64,000 bases of DNA from contig OZ231127.1 in assembly GCA_965153355.1 (NCBI GenBank), positions 2,108,001 to 2,172,000 of the forward strand, read 5' to 3'. A model generated the notes under the pieces. The model saw only the letters and a program-made list of their open reading frames with translations. It made no database searches and had not been told where the DNA came from. Made by a program: the position numbers and the translations under genes. This stretch comes from Flaccisagitta enflata (lineage: Eukaryota; Chaetognatha; Sagittoidea; Aphragmophora). Within the stretch, counting starts at the first letter, position 1, and each line of letters starts with the position of its first letter. Below, piece by piece: positions 1 to 10,309 of the stretch.

Positions 1-8
1 TGTCCCAA

Positions 9-43
9 CAAGGGGCCGCCATGGCGGCCCTGGCGGCCCCTTG
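9..43. repeat. GC-rich perfect inverted repeat
   Basis: Two perfectly complementary 13-nt arms (9-21 and 31-43, CAAGGGGCCGCCA / TGGCGGCCCCTTG) flank a 9-nt loop. The block is far richer in GC than the sequence after it. No gene or recognisable terminator is attached; it may be the edge of a repeat that continues outside the window. Confidence 0.7.
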
Positions 44-427
44 CCATACGGCCCTGATTGCATTTAGATTAAGACCAGTTTCAGAATGTTTAAACCTTGA
101 AAGAGGTGAAAATAGAAGTCGAGCAAAAAGAATGAGAAAATGGGTTCTGAGGGTTTTTCAGGGTTGTAGGAAATGGTTTCCAGTGTCAAAAAAGTGCTGT
201 GCTAATGTTTGGGTGCAAGGGACAGTTTTTCTCTTTAAAATGCTTATCTTTGGCCTTTTTTTTGCATCCAAATTCTAGTGTGATATTCTGACTATACTTT
301 TGACCAAAAACATTATTCCTAAAAAAATTTCCTTTCATTTGATAGGTCGCACTGTATGACTACGAAATTGAAAATATAGAAGTAAATTAACTAACTATTT
401 CTAATTAGTTTCTAGCAATGCACAAAT

Positions 428-770
428 AACAAGCCCAAGAGGGCAACAGTCGCGTGCGTCTGGAAATAACAAACAAAAGAGCAAAAACATGTTGAAATGT
501 TAAGAATGTTAAAAAAAGTTAAAAAGTATTAAAGAATGTTAAAGAATGTTAAAAGATATCAAAAAGTGTTAAAACAACTTAGAAATGTCAAAAAAGGTAA
601 AATTTTGAACAATGTTGAAAATGTTAAAAAATGTTAGGAAATGTCAAGACATGTTAAGAAACATTAAAACGATCAAATATTTAGAAATATTTGTTTCGGA
701 CAGACCGACGGACCGACCGACCGACCAACCGACAGACCAAGGTATAGAGTCGCGTGCACGCGACTAACAG
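428..770 (+). mobile_element. Palindrome-ended dispersed element, copy 1 (HINE/Helitron-like)
   Basis: It begins near AACAAGC and carries the sub-terminal motif AGTCGCGTGC (448-457). An A-rich array of AAAATGTTAA-like units follows (about 480-690), then a GACC-rich microsatellite. It ends in the 18-nt palindrome AGTCGCGTGCACGCGACT (748-765) followed by AA. The 5' motif is identical to one arm of the terminal palindrome. No coding capacity. Assignment to Helitron-derived non-autonomous elements rests on this layout only. Confidence 0.6.
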
Positions 771-778
771 GATGTGCA

Positions 779-1339
779 AAAAAATTTGGTAAAAACATAA
801 AAGTACAAAAACCACACTTCTTGATGGCCCAGTAATACAAAATTTGGGGTATAGCCTCCTAATTAGTTCTACTAGATGTTAGAATGTGCCGTTTTTCATA
901 AGAATAATCTTGGTTGGCAAAGGAATGAATTATACTCCTGTCAAACTTTCCCATTTCACAGAATTTTTACCAGTAACCTGAAAGTTTTTCTTCAAATCAT
1001 TCTCCTGTCTAAACTGTTTGAGCTACAGATGCCAGATTAGTCTCAAATGAAAGATATCTTAATTTTCTTTCATTTGAGTCCTTCGGGGCCGCTGCTCAAA
1101 AAGTCAGATTAGGAATAAGACCCACTTAAACAACTTTTTCCCACGGCATCTGTCCTATCTCATTGAGTGCATTCTATGAGAGTCACCACTCCATTGGTGC
1201 ACTTATCTGCTAGTTATCAACTCAAAAGAGAACCTCTTTTGATGTAAGATATTAAGATATAGATTTCTGAAATATAAAGATATGTATATGTATTATATAC
1301 ATCAAGATATAATGATATGAAGATATTAAGATATTGAGA
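779..1339. other. Intergenic, no gene seen
   Basis: AT-rich unique-looking sequence. The only structure noticed is a hairpin with perfect 12-nt arms (1042-1053 CTCAAATGAAAG and 1067-1078), and a run of GATATNAA-like short repeats at about 1245-1345. Confidence 0.5.
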
Positions 1340-2004
1340 TAAAGAGAGAAATAAAAGCTGCTTTCTCCCTCACCCCCCCCCCTCTCACACCTTCACAACC
1401 CCCCTCCACGCCTTCCCACTCGCCCACGCCACCCCCTCCCCTCACCTCCCCCCTCCCACACCTCCCCCACGCCCTTCCACCCGCCAACGCTTCCCCACCC
1501 CCCACCTGCCCACACCCCCCTCCCCCGCCTCCCCCCCCTCACGCCTCTTCCTCACAAAAAGACATGAAGAGACGGAGAGACATGGAGAGACATGGAGAGA
1601 CATGAGAGACATGAGAGACGACATGAGAAACCTAAGAGACAAAAGAGACATAGGAGAGACAAAAGAGACAAAAGAGACAAAAGAGACAAGAGAGACAGGA
1701 GAGACAAGAGAGACAAGAGAGACAAGAGACATAAGAGACAAGCGACATAAGAGAAAAAAGAGACATATGAGAGACCAAAGAGACAAAAGAGACCAAAGAG
1801 ACAAAAGAGACAAAAGAGACCAAAGAGACAAAAGAGACAAAAGAGACAAAAGAGACAAAAGAGACAAAAGAGACAAAAGAGACAAAAGAGACAAAAGAGA
1901 CAAAAGAGACAGAAGAGACGTAAGAGATATTAGAGACAGGAAGAGACATGAAGAGAAATGATGAGAAAACCTTAGAAATCGCGTTTAAAAATTTTCGCGT
2001 TACG

Positions 2005-2039
<35 letters not shown>

Positions 2040-2090
2040 CAAGGGACACACCCTCTTATGGAGATGCGAGGACGCATCTAAAAAAAGAGA
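1340..2090 (+). mobile_element. Palindrome-ended element, subfamily 2 (C-rich block + GAGACA array)
   Basis: A C-rich CCCCACGCCTCC-like block (about 1360-1550) is followed by a GAGACAAAA/GAGACATAA array (1556-1960), a short unique stretch, a (GACA)n tract (2005-2040) and the palindrome AGATGCGAGGACGCATCT (2062-2079) plus AAAAAA. The same succession occurs at 8800-9585, which shows this is one mobile unit and not separate simple repeats. The reading frames across the array are by-products of its 9-bp unit. Confidence 0.6.
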
Positions 2091-2204
2091 ATTAACGGTT
2101 GATATTATTGTAGATTGCTCACTGACAAAGGAGACAAGACTTTGAGTTTGATGGATTGTTATCAAAAAGATTAAAAGATTCTGTCAATCACGTTTCAGTC
2201 TTGT

Positions 2205-2405
2205 TTAGTTTTTTTTTTTTATATTTGTCTTCTCGCATCTCTGTAAGTGTGAGCGTCCCTTAGTCCCTTGGTTTGGAACACGAAATATTGTAAATGCGAT
2301 TTTTAAGGTTTTCTCTTTCTTTCTTAAGTATCTTACGTCTTCTTGTCACAACTTGTTCCTCCTTATGTCTCCTCTTAAATCTTCATGTTTCTTCATGTCT
2401 CTTCA
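2205..2405 (-). mobile_element. Palindrome-ended element, subfamily 2, 3' fragment
   Basis: Reading from the left: poly-T, a degenerate GATGCG-type palindrome, a GTCCCTTGG segment, an ATTTTTAAGG-like spacer and decayed TCTCTT units. This mirrors the right half of the 1340-2090 copy in opposite orientation, so the two sit tail to tail. Confidence 0.45.
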
Positions 2406-2605
2406 AGAAAGTAATGGTGTGAACAAAAACAAAACATGTTGTACAGTACTATGGAAGTAAAGAGGACCTGGATTGGAAGATAGATTTTTGGTTATTTGAT
2501 TCTATGCTAATTAATGAATGCTTTATTGAGTGAATATGTTTTCTTCTTTTAAACTTCAACTTCTGACTTGACCTCAACAGGCTGAGACAGGCTGGGGCCA
2601 CCTTA

Positions 2606-2830
<225 letters not shown>

Positions 2831-3214
2831 GAGAGTCAGTGTGTGTGCCAATTTTTGATATGCCACTAGGACACACATAAGGCAGAACAGCTAAATCGGT
2901 GGTAATGTTCATAAATGAATATGGAGACTTATGCAAGTTGGAAATTCTTTATTGAATAAAAGAAAGACCAATATTTCGTCCGATCTGTGTCAGACATCAT
3001 GCAGGGCGTATGTCCGAATATATCCACTTAAGTTGACATACTATGACCCTCCCAGTCTGCAGTCTTGTTTCAGAAAAGAATTTACATTCAAAATAATCCC
3101 GCTATTAAATCTAAGCTTGTCATCAAACCGGCTTTTGTTTGCCGTTACCAATTTATTTTCTTTGCGGTTGCGTCTAGTAAAGGGATAAGTGTCATCTTGT
3201 TTATCATTCCTGTA
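2831..3214. other. Intergenic, nothing recognised
   Basis: No repeat structure, splice-bounded reading frame or RNA gene was recognised here. Confidence 0.4.
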
Positions 3215-3835
3215 TGACGCAGTGTACGGGAAGAAGAAATTTCATGGGTCATTACAATTTTTTAGATATTTTTGATATTAGTTTTCTATAATTCTTTTTA
3301 TTGGAATTTTTTTTTAAGTGTTGAACAAGAAATTTTTGCATAGATAATCACTAAAATACAGACTTGACGTACATAAAGTATTGAAAAAACGTAGAAAAAA
3401 GAAGATTTTTTTGCAGAAAATTATACTTTGTCATCTGACTCTCGTTAGGTGAAATTATATCATTGCATAAAAATAAAGAAATTTGCATTTCCAAAAACAT
3501 GGCCTTTTTTTAAAAACACGTAAGATAAGGGCCATGTTCTTAAAAATGCAAAATTTTCTTTTTTGAGGCCGTGATATAATTTCACCCAAAAAGGTTTTAA
3601 AATTTTGTTCACCGTTTTTCTCAGGAATTCAAACATTCAATTTTTATTTTTGATTGTTATGAGGCCAAAGTAAGTATACTGGGTTTAAAAACATTGTTAA
3701 AACTCCTTATGCATTATATCAAAAATATTCAACTAAAATCCTAATAATATTTTTTGATCATAAACCTATATCACAAGAAAAAAGTAAAATGAAACCAAAA
3801 TTTGCTGTTCCTGTACACCATGACGTATATTAACT
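3215..3835. mobile_element. Fold-back element with inner palindrome
   Basis: The ends are inverted copies of each other (GTGTACGGGAAGAAGAAATTT-like at about 3222, complement at about 3795-3825). A second nested inverted repeat inside pairs GGTGAAATTATAT (near 3450) with ATATAATTTCACC (near 3575), around an ATGGCC...GGCCAT centre. The inner module is shared with the element at 31769-32375. AT-rich, no coding frame; a MITE-like non-autonomous DNA transposon is likely. Confidence 0.6.
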
Positions 3836-4265
3836 AATTCCGCGACAAAAAAATTAGTGCAATGAGGCTTAACCAGTTCTCAGGATCATTAAGCTAATTC
3901 TGAGACATGAAACTTAGTGCTATGAGGCTTAACCGGTGCTAAAGAACATAAAGTTCCTGAGCGGCAAAGTACAATATCATCATAAACCACTAGAAATTAG
4001 TGAATGATAGGTTACTGGAAAAAAAAACCATTTACCGAAACATACATTTCGCTCCGATAAATAGTTGGTTGAAATCCTTCGAAGAAACAACGATTATCCA
4101 TTTCCCGCCTGGTACAATCGAGGCGATTATTGATTTGGACAAAAAAAAGAATTTATTTAATTTTTTTTAAGGAATGAAAACCATGTCAACTAAATAAAAC
4201 TCAGTATTGGCATAATTGTCTTAGTCGGAATCCGAACGTGACCTATGACAGTCTGTCTGTCTGTC
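3836..4265. other. Intergenic with a short tandem duplication
   Basis: A segment of about 62 bp is duplicated: TTAGTGCAATGAGGCTTAACC-like at about 3855 and again at about 3916. A short (GTCT)n run lies at 4252-4268. No gene seen. Confidence 0.4.
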
Positions 4266-4515
4266 TGTCACGCATTTGGCATTAGGGTGTCTCGCATTTC
4301 TGCGATGCGGCGACGCATTTTCCTTTCGACATGCGCGTCATAACTCGTGGAAGACGGAAGCAACAAAGACTCGGAATACGAGCGGCCCGCATGCTGCATG
4401 CTGCAGCGACCCTCGAGCTGCTACTGCACGTGCCCGCGTGATGGCGTGTCAAGCGTGTCCCGTGCACGTCACTTCGGACTTACTAAAGAAACCTAACGGC
4501 AAGCAAGGTCCGTGA
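4266..4515. other. CpG-dense block of unknown role
   Basis: CpG-rich unique sequence in AT-rich surroundings, with many short palindromes (for example CATGCTGCATGCTGCA). It could be a promoter/CpG island or an untranslated first exon of the gene starting near 6.5-7.5 kb, but no splice-consistent frame was found. The CpG-rich texture resumes after the fold-back at 4527-5040, so that element probably split the block. Confidence 0.3.
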
Positions 4516-4526
4516 GTTGACGCGAT

Positions 4527-5040
4527 GTTTGGGTGCTTCACATAGCAAAAGTTGCTTATTTCTTTTTATCCTCTTGACCTAATGTGGAGTAGCCAATTTT
4601 AAAAACCTTACCATTTTTCTTTTATCAAAAATGGTTTATTCCAGTTTTTTGATAATTGTTTCTGAGAGCCTAATTTATATATTGCAGTGGGATAAAAAAT
4701 ATGCTGATCTTTTTTGAATTAGCTTTTATAAATTTCTGCTCATTAAAGAATTGTTAATCTGCCTTTTCACAAGCTCTTTCGTAACTTATGCTGTGATATC
4801 TTAATTCATTTTTTATAAAAATCATGATTTTCTAAAACTAACAATTGTTCCTTTTGTAACAACACTACACAGGATTTTGCTGAATTCTGGGAAATCTGAG
4901 GAAACTTTAAGGCCAAAACAAAAACGGAAGATGAAGGAATTTTAAAAAAAGGAAAATGGTCTTTATGATTTTTTTCACTCCATATTGAGTTAGCGGGACG
5001 AGAAGAAAATGAATTTTTTTGCTATGTGAAGCACCCAAAC
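4527..5040. mobile_element. Fold-back (MITE-like) element
   Basis: The termini are inverted repeats: TTTGGGTGCTTCACATAGCA at 4528 and its complement ending at 5039, with weaker similarity for another 25 bp inward. CGCGAT precedes the left end and CGCGAC follows the right end, a possible target duplication. The interior is AT-rich without coding potential. Confidence 0.65.
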
Positions 5041-5439
5041 GCGACGTCCCTTCTTTTGTCCATCGTTCGTGTTAGAGTCCGCGCTAGAAAGCTGTCATGC
5101 CGTTCCATGGACTTAAACAGTAACATGCTTGTCGGTCGTTCATTTACCTTCATCTTCAAGCAGCTATCGAAAAACCTATTTAATCTTAGTGTTGAGTTTT
5201 TAAGTATGATCTATACAAACGGTATACGCGGTATTTACTGTTTTGGTGACGAGTAAATGATCTTGTGCTTCTCCTTTTAATTCTTCTCTCAATTGATCGA
5301 TTGATTGATTGATTGATTGATTTTTGAAATCAGCAGAGACGCCTGCTCCTCGATTAGACCGGAAATGGCGCCACGCCAAAAGACGCGCCGCCGCCAGAAA
5401 TCTCCTTCACGCGTTCTCTCACGGCAAAAGATTCGGTCT
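5041..5439. other. Intergenic, short (GATT)n run
   Basis: CpG-containing sequence with a (TGAT/GATT)n run at about 5297-5322. No gene supported. Confidence 0.4.
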
Positions 5440-6195
5440 CAAGTCAAAAGCACTCTGCAAACACGCTTTTCCACCAACAGAACAAATGTACAGTACAGTA
5501 CAGTAAATACAGTTATTACCCACAATCAGCGCTATGCAAACACGCTTCTCCTCCAACAGAACAAATGTAGAGTACATGTAATAAACACAATCAGAGCTTT
5601 GCAAACACGCTTTTCTACCAACAGAACAAATGTACAGTACAGTAAATACAGTTAATACACACAATCAAGCACTCTGCAAACACGCTTTTCCACCAATAGA
5701 ACAAATGTACAGTACGGTTAATACACACAATCAAGAACTCTGCAAACACGCTTTTCCACAAACAAAACAAATGTACAGTACAGTAAATACAGTTGATACA
5801 CACAATTGAGCACTCTGCAAACACGCTTTTCCACCAACAGAACAAATGTACAGTATGGGTAATACACACAATCAAGCACTCTGTAAACACGCTTTTCCGC
5901 CGACAGAACAAATGTACAGTACAGTAAATACAGTTGATACACACAATTGAGCACTCTGCAAACACGCTTCTTCACCAACAGAACAAATGTACAGTAAGGT
6001 TAATACACACAATCAAGCACTCTGCAAACATGCTTCTCCACCAACAGAACAAATGTACAATACAGTTCAGTAAATACAGTTATCACACACAATCGAGCAC
6101 TCTGCAAACACGCTTTTCCACCAACAAAACAAATGTACAGTACAGTTAATAAACACAATTGGCGCTTTCCAAACACGCTTTTCCTCTTATAGAAC
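5440..6195. repeat. Minisatellite, 61-80 bp unit, about 11 copies
   Basis: Each unit contains GCAAACACGCTTTTCCACCA, then ACAGAACAAATGTACAGTAC and an ATACACACAATC-like spacer. Starts are visible near 5456, 5536, 5606, 5678, 5743, 5818, 5885, 5958, 6026, 6106 and 6171. Length varies because the GTACAGTA block is itself repeated in some units. The frames crossing it on both strands are artefacts of the repeat. Confidence 0.85.
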
Positions 6196-6493
6196 GAATG
6201 TATAGCACTGTAAGCATAGGCAATGAGTTCCTGCAAAGTCAATGTCATAAGCTAAGGGAGCACTTTGCCTCGCCAAGGAGATTTATTGGTTGGGCAACTG
6301 ACCAACCGACGAACTCATAGAGACCTTTTGACCCCGACTTGCCAACAAATGGTCATGTTGAATTGTTGATTGCCAACCAGTCGGCAAACTTATCTTCTAA
6401 CCTCCCTACCAGCCGAGCAAACTAGCCAACTGTCAAACCAACCAATCGACCCACCCAACCACCCACCCACCATGACATTACTCTTCATGTCAA
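6196..6493. other. Intergenic, ACCA/ACCG-rich remnant
   Basis: Sequence rich in CCAACCGAC, CCAACCAATCGACC and CCACCCACC, resembling a degraded GACC microsatellite of the dispersed element family. No gene seen. Confidence 0.35.
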
Positions 6494-7094
6494 ATGCTGC
6501 TCTTTTGTTGGCGCAGAGTTCATCCGCCTCTCAACCAACAAAACGCGGATGATGTTGTTTTCGCGGGCAACGACTCCAGCGCCACGAACGGGGAGAAGGA
6601 GAAACAAAGGAAAGGGAAAAACAAATGGCAGTTGCTGGTTGGCCGATTCAGCAGGACGAGGAAAAAAAGACTCGAGTATGGAGGAAAAAGAAAAGGACGA
6701 AAAGGAAAAAGAAAAAGAAAAAGAAAAAAAACAAGAACAAGAACAAGAACAAGAACAAGAACAAGAAAAAACCAAAAGAAAAAGAAAAAGAAAAACCAAA
6801 AGAAAAAGAAAAATATTAGAAAAGGAAAGAAGAAAAAGAAAAAGAAAAACCAAAAGAAAAACCAAAAGAATAAAAAAAAGGAAAAGAAAAACCAAAAGAA
6901 AAACCAAAGGAAGAAAAAGAAGATTAGGGGCCCGCGCGCACCCACACATGTAATTATACGCTCCAACTTGACGAACAGATCCAAGGATGTGGAAGTTCAA
7001 TGCGACCTCATCATTTGCTCGGACCGCAATTCCGCACCTCAATGGAATCCTATGATGAAAGAAACTCTGACGATGACGACGATGACAACGAAAA

Positions 7095-7128
<34 letters not shown>

Positions 7129-7165
7129 ACCGAAGCAAGCGACCTCTCGTGGAACGGATCAACCG
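6494..7165 (+). CDS. Possible 5' exon of low-complexity protein gene (gene 1)
   Basis: An open frame from an ATG at 6494 reaches a possible donor at 7165/7166 (ACCG|GTAATC) in phase 0, which would join in frame to the phase-0 exon at 7511. It has a mixed-composition start (about 60 residues), a long Lys/Arg-rich segment from an A/G-rich repeat (6660-6925), a normal-looking stretch with EVQCDLIICSDR and a Thr-rich run from (GAC)n. Two other frames and the opposite strand are also open because the DNA is simple-sequence. The frame choice rests only on splice phase, so this exon is doubtful. Confidence 0.3.
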
Positions 7166-7429
7166 GTAATCCTTCTCTGCTTTCATGAACGTTTCACCTG
7201 TCTTTGTTAATTCTTCGTCGCGTAAACTTACCTGTGTTTGTGGGCAAACCATCTCTACAACGAATATTGCTAGTTGGTCGGTCGGTCAAACATAGTTCTG
7301 CCATGAAATTTAAACATCTTTGATATTAGAACACTTCTTTGATATTAGTTTCCTCTGTATTTTTCTTCTTGTTCTAAAAACTTACGTATTCAATTAATCT
7401 TTTGTCTGTTTGTGTCTCTATCTGACTGT

Positions 7430-7490
<61 letters not shown>

Positions 7491-7510
7491 GCTCTCTCTC
7501 TCTCATGTAG
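7166..7510 (+). other. Putative intron 1 of gene 1, ending in a (CT)n tract
   Basis: The intron ends with a (CT)n microsatellite (7431-7504) followed by ATGTAG. The microsatellite directly forms the polypyrimidine tract of the acceptor for the exon starting at 7511. Confidence 0.4.
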
Positions 7511-7989
7511 AAAGAGCAAAGTATTTGTTCGCGTTCTTCCTTCACTTCCGGAATTTCGAGTTATCGACAGACGTCCAAAGAAGAGGAAGAGGAGGAGGAA
7601 GAGGAAGGAGAAGGAGGTGGCAGATCGGGTGGAAAAAATAGAAGGAATGGCATCAAGTCCGAGGGCGATCGAGGAGGGAGAAGAGGAGGAGGAGGAGGAG
7701 GAGAGGGCGGTGGTGTCAGTGGTGGTATGAGCTCGATGGTCGGGGTTGGGAGTGATGATGGTTTAAAACGTGATGGAGATGCTGCGAGGGCGAAGGCTAA
7801 TGTGGGGAAGTATGGTGGAGGAGTAGGGGTTGGTGGTGGTGTCGGTGGTGGTGGTGTCGGTGGTGGTGGTGGTGGTGGTGGTGGTGAGCGGAGAAGACGG
7901 TTAGGTGGAGTTGGTGGAAGTCGAGTCGTGGAAGATTTTGTGCGGAATCGTGGACGGTCGTCGGATTTGCAAAAAGCCATCGCTAACAG
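7511..7989 (+). CDS. Exon of Gly-rich low-complexity protein (gene 1)
   Basis: Product not recognised. The exon opens in phase 0 after a (CT)n-ATGTAG acceptor and closes in phase 2 at CAG|GTGCTT. Order: Ser/Thr-rich start, Glu run, Gly/Arg-rich segment, a long Gly tract from (GGT)n (about 7820-7890), then normal-looking SRVVEDFVRNRGRSSDLQKA that looks helical. Ignoring the donor, the frame reaches a TGA at 8015-8017, so an alternative shorter C-terminus is possible. Its phase-2 end fits the phase-2 start of the exon at 8464, which is the main support for this model. An intrinsically disordered protein is likely. Confidence 0.5.
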
Positions 7990-8084
7990 GTGCTTAAAAG
8001 AAGTTAATCGTTTTTGATTAAATGAATTCGAGAGAGTAAATACTTCATCCATTACTGAGTGGACCATCACTGCCACAAAATCTA

Positions 8085-8147
8085 CAACAACAACAACATT
8101 AGCCAAAACAAAAACGACAACAACAACAACAACAATAACAACAACAA

Positions 8148-8234
<87 letters not shown>

Positions 8235-8303
8235 ATACAACAATTACAATAACAACACCACCAAAAACATCAACAACAACAACACTGACAACAACAACAA
8301 CAA

Positions 8304-8392
<89 letters not shown>

Positions 8393-8395
8393 GTA
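8085..8395. repeat. (AAC)n microsatellite inside intron 2 of gene 1
   Basis: More than 250 bp of nearly pure AAC/CAA units between the exons ending at 7989 and starting at 8464. In one frame it gives a long Asn run joined to a CpG-rich frame; I treat that as a by-product because the adjoining exon reads better in another frame with matching splice phase. Confidence 0.9.
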
Positions 8396-8463
8396 ACAAC
8401 TCGGGTAGCTACAGCAGCATTTACGCAACATCCTTAAACGCCCCTTGTAAAACGCTGTTACAG

Positions 8464-8794
8464 GAAGCAAAAACCGTTGCCGCCTCCGCCGCCGAGTCGC
8501 AGCCGCGCGTTGGACAAGTCCTCAATCCCTTCGTCAACTTCACCTTCGCCGATGTCAAAAAGATCTTCGACTTCGCCGTCGAAAAGATCCTCCATCCCGC
8601 CTCCTTCGACTTCTTCCTCCACGACGACGACCGGTTCCGGCAAATACTCGACGCCGCCACCGAGACGCCTCATCAACAAAGGCCTTTCGTCGAGAATCGG
8701 CGAGGGCCTTCCGCATCCGCTGCAGCGCCTCGTCAGCGACGCGCAGCTGGAGGAGGAAAGTCGACGGAAGTTGAGTGAGAAAAATATAAACTGA
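8464..8794 (+). CDS. Terminal exon of gene 1, Ser/Pro-rich then helical C-terminus
   Basis: The acceptor TGTTACAG precedes 8464 and the exon starts in phase 2, completing an Arg codon with the AG left by the exon ending at 7989. It encodes a poly-Pro start (PLPPPPPSRSR), a Ser/Thr/Pro-rich segment with SPSP and TSPS motifs, a Thr run, then RRLINKGLSSRIGEG and a charged helix EEESRRKLSEKNIN before TGA at 8792-8794. GC content and CpG density are much higher than in the flanks. No family is recognised; poly-Pro plus basic helices would suit a scaffold or actin-linked protein, but that is speculation. A hairpin-ended element begins within 10 bp of the stop. Confidence 0.5.
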
Positions 8795-8799
8795 TTCCT

Positions 8800-9585
8800 C
8801 TCTCCCCCCCACGCCTCGCCACCCCTCCCACCACGCCTCCCCACCCCACCACCCCACGCCTCCCCACCCCTCCCCACCCCTCCCCCCACGCCTCCCCACA
8901 CCCCTGCCTCATCCTCAAGAAGAGACATGAAGGGATTTGGAGAAACATGGAGAGATATAGAGAAACATGAAGAGACATTAGGAAACATGAGGAAACATGA
9001 GGAGACATGAGAGACATGATGAGACATAAGATATATAAGAGACAAAAGAGATATAAGAGACATAAGCGATATAAGAGATATAAGAGACATAAGAGATATA
9101 AGAGATATAAGAGATATAAGAGATATAAGAGATATAAGAGATATAAGAGATATAAGAGACATAAGAGACATATGAGACATATAGGAGACATAGGAGACAT
9201 AGGAGACATAAGAGACATAAGAGACATAAGAGACATATAGGAGACATGTAGGAGACAAAAGAGACAGAGAGACATAAGAGACATAAGAGACATATGAGAC
9301 CTAAGATTCATAAGAGAAATAAGAGAAATAAGAGACATAAGAGATATAAGAGACATATAGGAGACAAAAGAGACAAAAGAGACGAAAGAGATGAAAGAGA
9401 CAAAAGAAATATAAGAGACAAGAGACAAAAGAAATATAAGAGACAAGAAGATACATGAAGAGAAATGAAGAGAAAACATTGAAAATCGCGTTTAGAAATT
9501 TTCTTGTGACAGACAGACAGACAGACAGACGGACCCACTTAGGGACACACCCTCTTATAGAGATGCGAGGACGCATCTAAAAATT
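8800..9585 (+). mobile_element. Palindrome-ended element, subfamily 2, second copy
   Basis: Same order as 1340-2090: C-rich block (8805-8900), GAGACATAA/GAGATATAA array (8925-9465), spacer with TCGCGTTTAGAAATTTTC, (GACA)n, then CACCCTCTTATAGAGATGCGAGGACGCATCTA-type end (palindrome about 9563-9580) and AAAA. It lies in the 3' flank of gene 1 and may be part of its 3' untranslated region. Confidence 0.6.
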
Positions 9586-9769
9586 CTTGTTGCGCTTTCA
9601 AGTATTTATGTTAAAGAAGCTGTGCCAGCTAGGAGGACTGCAAAAGGACAGGGGTTATTGAGATCAAGACAAGGTGAAAGTAGCTAATTTTGGCGTTTTT
9701 TGCGATTTTTGCATTTTTCGCCTCCTTAGCAAACCGTCTATTAGAGGGCACCCTTTGCACATTTTTCAT

Positions 9770-9990
9770 TTGGAAAAAAGTCGAAGAATACCTTAGGCTT
9801 TTGGAGACCTGCACAGAATTCCAGTTTTCTATCTTTTTTCATGAGGTTGCTTTGGGGAAATGTTGGCCTGCTCTTCTGGCCGAATGACTATTATGAAATT
9901 AATAAGGCTAAGAAAGATCTAATTCCTTCCTCTTTTCAGATGACCAAGCAGAATTCTGTGCGATCAATAGTTTTGGAGCTATGACTTTTT
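9770..9990 (+). repeat. Dispersed repeat module A
   Basis: Diverged similarity to 37205-37430, in the same order: TTGGAGACCTGCA, TTTCTTTTTTCATGAGG, GTTGGCCTGCT, GGCCGAATG, CAAGCAGA, TGTGCGA and GAATTTTTTTTC. Both copies hold short open frames but with unrelated residues, so it is a non-coding or decayed repeat. Confidence 0.5.
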
Positions 9991-10024
9991 AAATTTTTTT
10001 TCATTTTCGTATTTTTCCTTTTTT

Positions 10025-10300
10025 TTCTTAAAGACTTTTTAGTTGCGACACGCAACTCTATAAGAGGCTTTGTCCGTCCGTCGGTCGGTCGGTCCGTCGG
10101 TCGGTCCGTCGGTTGGTACGTCACGCTCGAGTTGAAAACGCTAGAAACGCGCATTTTACGATGCTGCAGCTGTCATTGAATGTGTGTGGGTGTATGTTAG
10201 TGTTTGGGAAGGGGGTTGGCTGCCCCTGCCCACCCGTCCGCAACGATATTGTGACCCCCGCGTCACTTGTTTTTTTATTGATCCTAATTTTGGGCCCTAT
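10025..10300 (-). mobile_element. Palindrome-ended element (TTGCG-stem subtype)
   Basis: On the + strand it starts with poly-T and the palindrome AGTTGCGACACGCAACT (10041-10057), then TCTATAAGAGGC, (GTCC/GGTC)n, a short spacer, CCCCTGCCCACCCGTCCGC and the matching sub-terminal motif GTCCGCAAC (10236-10244). It ends in GTGACCCCCGCGTCACTTG. There is no internal minisatellite. The outer element at 38110-40052 and the fragment at 12925-12991 belong to the same subtype. Confidence 0.6.
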
Positions 10301-10309
10301 GTAACATGA

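Noticed and set aside
1442-2165. Long Ser/Leu- and Arg/Asp-rich frames on both strands
   Set aside because: They are translations of the GAGACAAAA array and C-rich block of a mobile element.
6485-7252. 255-codon minus-strand frame opposite gene 1
   Set aside because: Composed of Phe/Leu/Ser runs complementary to A/G-rich repeat; no splice or domain support.
8059-8778. 239-codon frame with a long Asn run followed by a CpG-rich tail
   Set aside because: The Asn run is the (AAC)n intron repeat; the CpG-rich part reads more naturally in another frame with an acceptor at 8464 and matching phase.
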